Shown here piece after piece: positions 60,299 to 64,000 of a stretch of 64,000 bases of DNA. The notes under the pieces were generated by a model. The model was not told the origin of the DNA. It saw only the letters and a list, made by a program, of their open reading frames with translations, and did no database searches. The stretch is from Stratiolaelaps scimitus (Eukaryota; Arthropoda; Arachnida; Mesostigmata; Laelapidae), in the NCBI GenBank assembly GCA_019614645.1, contig JABWDB010000004.1, forward strand, positions 4,960,001-5,024,000. The letters are read 5' to 3'. Numbering within the stretch: position 1 is the first letter of the stretch; each line of letters starts with the position of its first letter. Position numbers and translations under genes: made by a program.

Positions 60299-60448
60299 CA
60301 CAACCGCCAGCACGACTGCTGCTGAAATCGGAATGGCAGGACGCGGTCGAAGTCGCTGTCGCCTTCGACGCTAGGACCGCAGCGGAGTTATCAACAGAGA
60401 CACATCGAGGGAGCGGTCGACTGGCCACCCGTCCGATCCGCCAGTGGC

Positions 60449-60475
60449 AATAAATGTGTGGTGGTGATAATACCA
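60449..60475 (+). terminator. Possible polyadenylation signal
   Basis: AATAAA at 60449-60454 is followed at once by TGTGTGGTGGTG, a GT-rich downstream element of the kind used for 3' end cleavage. It lies 150 bases after the stop codon of the terminal-exon candidate at 59927-60298, at a plausible distance. Confidence 0.33.
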
Positions 60476-60711
60476 GCAGCCACAGCAACAACAACAACAA
60501 CAGATTTACACAGATTATTATTGCTTTACGGTGCTGCTGCTGCTGCTGGCGCCGCCGCCGCCGTCGTCGTCGGTAGTGGCCTGTGGCACAACGTAACTAT
60601 GTGGAGTAGAACTCTGTGCGTGCACTTGCGTGTGTGGATTAGCAACGATGGGGATAATGACGTCGACGGGGCTTGCGGATAATAGCGATGATAATAAACC
60701 ATGTGTAGGTA

Positions 60712-60778
60712 TATGTATATATATATATATATATGCTAGTAGAAGCATGTGTTTGTATATATATATATATATATATAT
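60712..60778. repeat. Two (TA)n runs
   Basis: TA runs at about 60712-60734 and 60754-60778 are separated by GCTAGTAGAAGCATGTGTTTG. Confidence 0.95.
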
Positions 60779-62026
60779 TGTATGTGAGAGTTGCAGCATA
60801 GTATGTTGTGCTGCTGTTTTGGTTATAGGTCACGAAACGAAATTGCTACGCCCAAGAACGGAGTAACGATAACAAGGATAACAGTCAGCTAACGCTGTTT
60901 ACTGACGTTGACTGCTAGCTGGGCAACGGTGGGATTCGGACAGTACTTATATAATGTTCTAATTATACATTTATGCACACCGCACACGTATCCCCGCATG
61001 AGCGCATACATAACGCCGAGAATGAAATCATATTCTGCTCGATTCGAGTAGCTCAATGAAGGTCAAGCTTCTATTTTTTTTCTCCATCATACAAGCGTCC
61101 CTATCAAATGAAAGGCCCACCCACATATGCAGACACCAAACATAGCTGGTCGTTTTCACTCTAAACGATACTGTATCTTTGGATTTGCGCTCAGCCATCC
61201 TACAGCTGCTAGTTTCTAGATTGGGTTCGTTCGACTGTTTGTAAAGAGGTCAGAGCTAGTAACCAGCTGTCGCTTAACTTGCATCGGAAGAAGCACGTTC
61301 GAGTTTTGACGAGGTCAGCTGTCGGCTGCCATGAATATGATCGAAGGGTATGAAGCGAGATGGCGTAAGGATCTATGGCACTCTGTGAATAATCGCATCC
61401 TCCATGACCCGCCGTTTTGATGAACTCCGTTCTGTAACCATGTCGGTTTTAAATGTTATTCAATACGAATTCATCACTTGTCAGATAACCTAACTATTGT
61501 ATGTGTACTTGTCGAACCAAGTTATTGTATTTCTCCTTTTTTTTTCACCCAACCGACGTAACAGTCCGAGACACCCTCTCCTTAACGCTTCGAACTCCAG
61601 CTGGCGGGCTTTGCTGTAGCCCAGCGCACACACCGAAGATCTACGAGGTCCCACCGAAGCAGTATCGAACGTCCGGCAACTAACCCAAACAACGAGTCTC
61701 GGGGCACCGCTTTGACGAAGCGATCGCCAACCAGAAGAACTAAGCGTTTGGCCGTGCTGCTCGACCAGACGAATCCCTCTGTTCGACGGATAACCTACCT
61801 TACTAGCACCTTCCCGCCCAGCGTAAAGCCACAGAGCAAAAATCAGACGAAGTCGACGAGCAGATCCGTCCCAGCCAGATCTATAATAGTACTTGTCCGC
61901 TCTAGGGCGAGCAGCCACACTAGAACGCGAGAGCACTCGGCCCTTAGCGAGCTCGACGATTCCGAGACGTTGTTGTTGTTGCTGCCTGCAGCACCGGATG
62001 CGCGCCCCAGAAGAAAGAACACAACT

Positions 62027-62044
62027 GGCCGGCCGGCCGGCCGG
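62027..62044. repeat. (GGCC)n palindromic array
   Basis: Four and a half GGCC units, fully self-complementary, inside a GC-rich stretch. Confidence 0.95.
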
Positions 62045-63129
62045 TCGCTTGTTGTCCAGGTAGCCGCACAGTGACGAGGCAGAGGGCCATAGTCTAGTCC
62101 AGCTCATGTAGTTCGGTTCGCTATTACTGCAATAGCCGTGAGTCAATCCGTGTTGGCTAGCGCATCGAAAGTAGCGGTGAACGTGAGTGTCTGCCTATGT
62201 GTGTGTGTTTCTGTGTGTGCGGGGGCAGATGGCTGGATTCGTGAAGCCACCGATGATCCACCAATGGCTGTGTGCTGGAGAAACTCTCCGATCGAATCCG
62301 ATTCACGGCGGTGTCGGAGACAACGAGCGGCTTCACTCAAGATGAACGAAAATGAATGAGAGCAACACAACAAGAGACGAGAAGAACCTCTCCAAGATGA
62401 CGCGTCAACAGCAGCTAAAACCTAACGGGTGCCACTGCATCTTGCAGCAGTGGCATCTTGTCAAGCAATACAATCTATTGCATTATTGGCCTACTTGATG
62501 ACGTTGCAGTAGAAGCCTCAGCAGGAGGACTGCTGGACCGCAGACCCGTAGCTTATCCTGGGCATCGCCATCAGCGTTCGTGGCAGCGGTGGACGCGAAC
62601 GAATGCATCGGTGTCGTCGTGGGTGGAGCCGTTGATTTTGGCGATAAGCGCCGCTTCATCATTCGAGCTGTTGGATCGGATCGGACCTGTTCGATTAGAA
62701 CATGCCGAATCTACGTAGCCACACGGCCGGGTGGCTCCGATAACTAGCGCACACACCAAGACGCACAATGAATTTGTGAAATGAATGAAGCCAAAATGCC
62801 CTGGAGAAAGCGATGAAACCCATATCGCATACGCTTCTTGATCCACACAGTCCAACCAGCGGATCAGTATATCTCCAGCGGAGGTACGCCACGTCGACTG
62901 CTCCGTCGTGAACTTCCGGCGTCGGAGCGGCATTTCCCAGCTGCGATCAATCGGTTGCTGGTCAACAACAATTGATTCGGCGCTGGCGATTATATTTGAC
63001 TTTCGCTCGACGGATGTCAGCGACGCTGTGACAATCATCACGACTCGGATCGCTCACCACTATTCGAAATTCAACTGTGGTCTGCTGCCGCAGCCGGCCT
63101 GAACGTGCGATCGCTCTAGGCTGACTATT

Positions 63130-63137
63130 ATAAAAGC
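63130..63137 (+). promoter_or_regulatory. Possible TATA box, weak
   Basis: TATAAAAG lies about 125 bases upstream of an ATG at 63263 that opens a 166-codon frame to 63763. A four-codon upstream frame lies between them. No clear initiator is seen about 30 bases downstream. The open frame is not recognised. Confidence 0.2.
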
Positions 63138-64000
63138 CAGTTGAGATAATCTCTGGTCGCTGCTCCCTACGCGGTGGGTTGGCAGGAAGGTATATGATAA
63201 TATAGAATCATAGCGCTGGCGCCCAGCAGACACACAGACAAGGAGGCTAGAATAAAGGGCCCATGCCCCAGCTGATAATAGGCTGTAGACGCCTGGGGAC
63301 AGAAATCATTGAAAAACCCGAGCACATTGACGAACGCATAGTCCAACAAGCTGACCGCTTTCCTACGCGGCCAGTCGCGGCGCTGACGTCGTCGTCGGTG
63401 GCGTCGGTGGCGGCGGCGATAGGTGTGACTGCGCAAGCGTCATTGAAGCGGTTGCAGTACTGCGGCAAACAATGCCAACCTCAGCAGAGCGGACGCTATC
63501 TGTCACCATCGCCTATCGATAGATACAGACACAGAACATGCAAGACAAGAAACATATCGGCATGCATAGGTATTCGACGGCGGAGTATTATACAATTCTG
63601 CACGAACTTTAACACTGCATTTGGCTATACGCAGACATTGCCCACGATGCGAATGTGTATCGGTTTCGGTGGCACAATTTCGCCCGTGAAAACCGTGTGC
63701 ACTGTGGCCGCTTTGCAGCGCAACCGGCGAGACAGGCGAGCGGGTCAGGCGCGTCAGGTATGAAGACATCCAGAAACAGCCGTATTGCCCCCCACACTGT
63801 GGAGGGCGATAACAAGCAGAAGAGAGATAGCTCGAGGAGAGAAGCGGGGAGAGATTGAATCGGTGTGCGTTTTGTAGAATCAAGAAAATAATCCTTAAAC
63901 AGGCTAATCTAGGCGGCGGCGACGGCGTTCGGCGGCGGCACAGACACCGCCAGACAGAACAGCTGCTAGCGAATGACAGAGTGGGAGGACACCCATAAGC

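Larger units (their letters stand above)
60500..64000. other. Right-end stretch, no gene supported
   Basis: TA clusters at 60.7 kb, A+T-rich sequence to about 61.4 kb, then GC-richer sequence. A 218-codon minus-strand frame (61490-62146), a 156-codon minus-strand frame (62571-63041, with a hydrophobic LCVLVCALVIG stretch) and a 166-codon plus-strand frame (63263-63763) have no recognisable domain. The second of these has the most protein-like codon pattern. Confidence 0.4.

Noticed and set aside
1..64000. CRISPR arrays, bacterial operons and origins
   Set aside because: No regularly spaced identical repeats with unique spacers and no gene-dense, ribosome-binding-site-led organisation; the sequence is eukaryotic in character.

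Overview
The window looks like non-coding nuclear DNA from a eukaryote, most likely an arthropod; a mite or another chelicerate is my guess, not something I can show. The evidence is indirect. There are no densely packed reading frames, ribosome binding sites or operons. The base composition is fairly even. Simple-sequence repeats are very frequent: (TA)n, (ATT)n, (CAG)n, (GCC)n and (GA)n. Two places combine a TATA box with a start-site-like or palindromic sequence. Fragments of LTR retrotransposons of arthropod-type families are present. Most open frames of 60-200 codons here are what chance and low-complexity sequence produce, so I do not annotate them as genes.

Layout. 0-13.5 kb: repeat-rich DNA without a gene I can support; it holds a GC-rich, CpG-rich stretch at about 10.5-11.1 kb. 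13.5-13.8 kb: a plus-strand remnant resembling the end of a Ty3/gypsy protease. 15.6 kb: a possible TATA + initiator core promoter. 23.3-23.95 kb: a minus-strand, frameshifted remnant of a Ty3/gypsy integrase C-terminus, the best-supported coding-derived sequence in the window. 25.6-26.25 kb: a plus-strand gag/protease-like retroelement remnant. 29.43-29.73 kb: a plus-strand fragment resembling the N-terminal gag region of BEL/Pao elements. These retroelement pieces lie close to or within the longest interval (22.4-35.4 kb) that lacks a long (TA)n array.

30-50 kb: mostly unassigned sequence with a few weak single-exon candidates, including a possible signal-peptide exon on the minus strand at 41.2 kb. 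50.4-50.6 kb: a 14-base G run followed by a TATA box and stacked palindromes, a good promoter candidate pointing to the right. 53.3-53.84 kb: an open frame directly behind a strong splice acceptor. 59.9-60.5 kb: a possible 3' terminal exon with a pyrimidine-rich acceptor, a 123-codon frame, a stop, and an AATAAA signal followed by GT-rich sequence. The rest, to 64 kb, is repeat-rich and unassigned.

No complete gene, RNA gene, CRISPR array or intact mobile element could be supported. The exon candidates are not shown to belong together. Transcript data or protein searches would decide most calls. The promoters at 15.6 and 50.5 kb and the terminal exon at 59.9 kb suggest that at least one transcription unit could run left to right, but that is inference.
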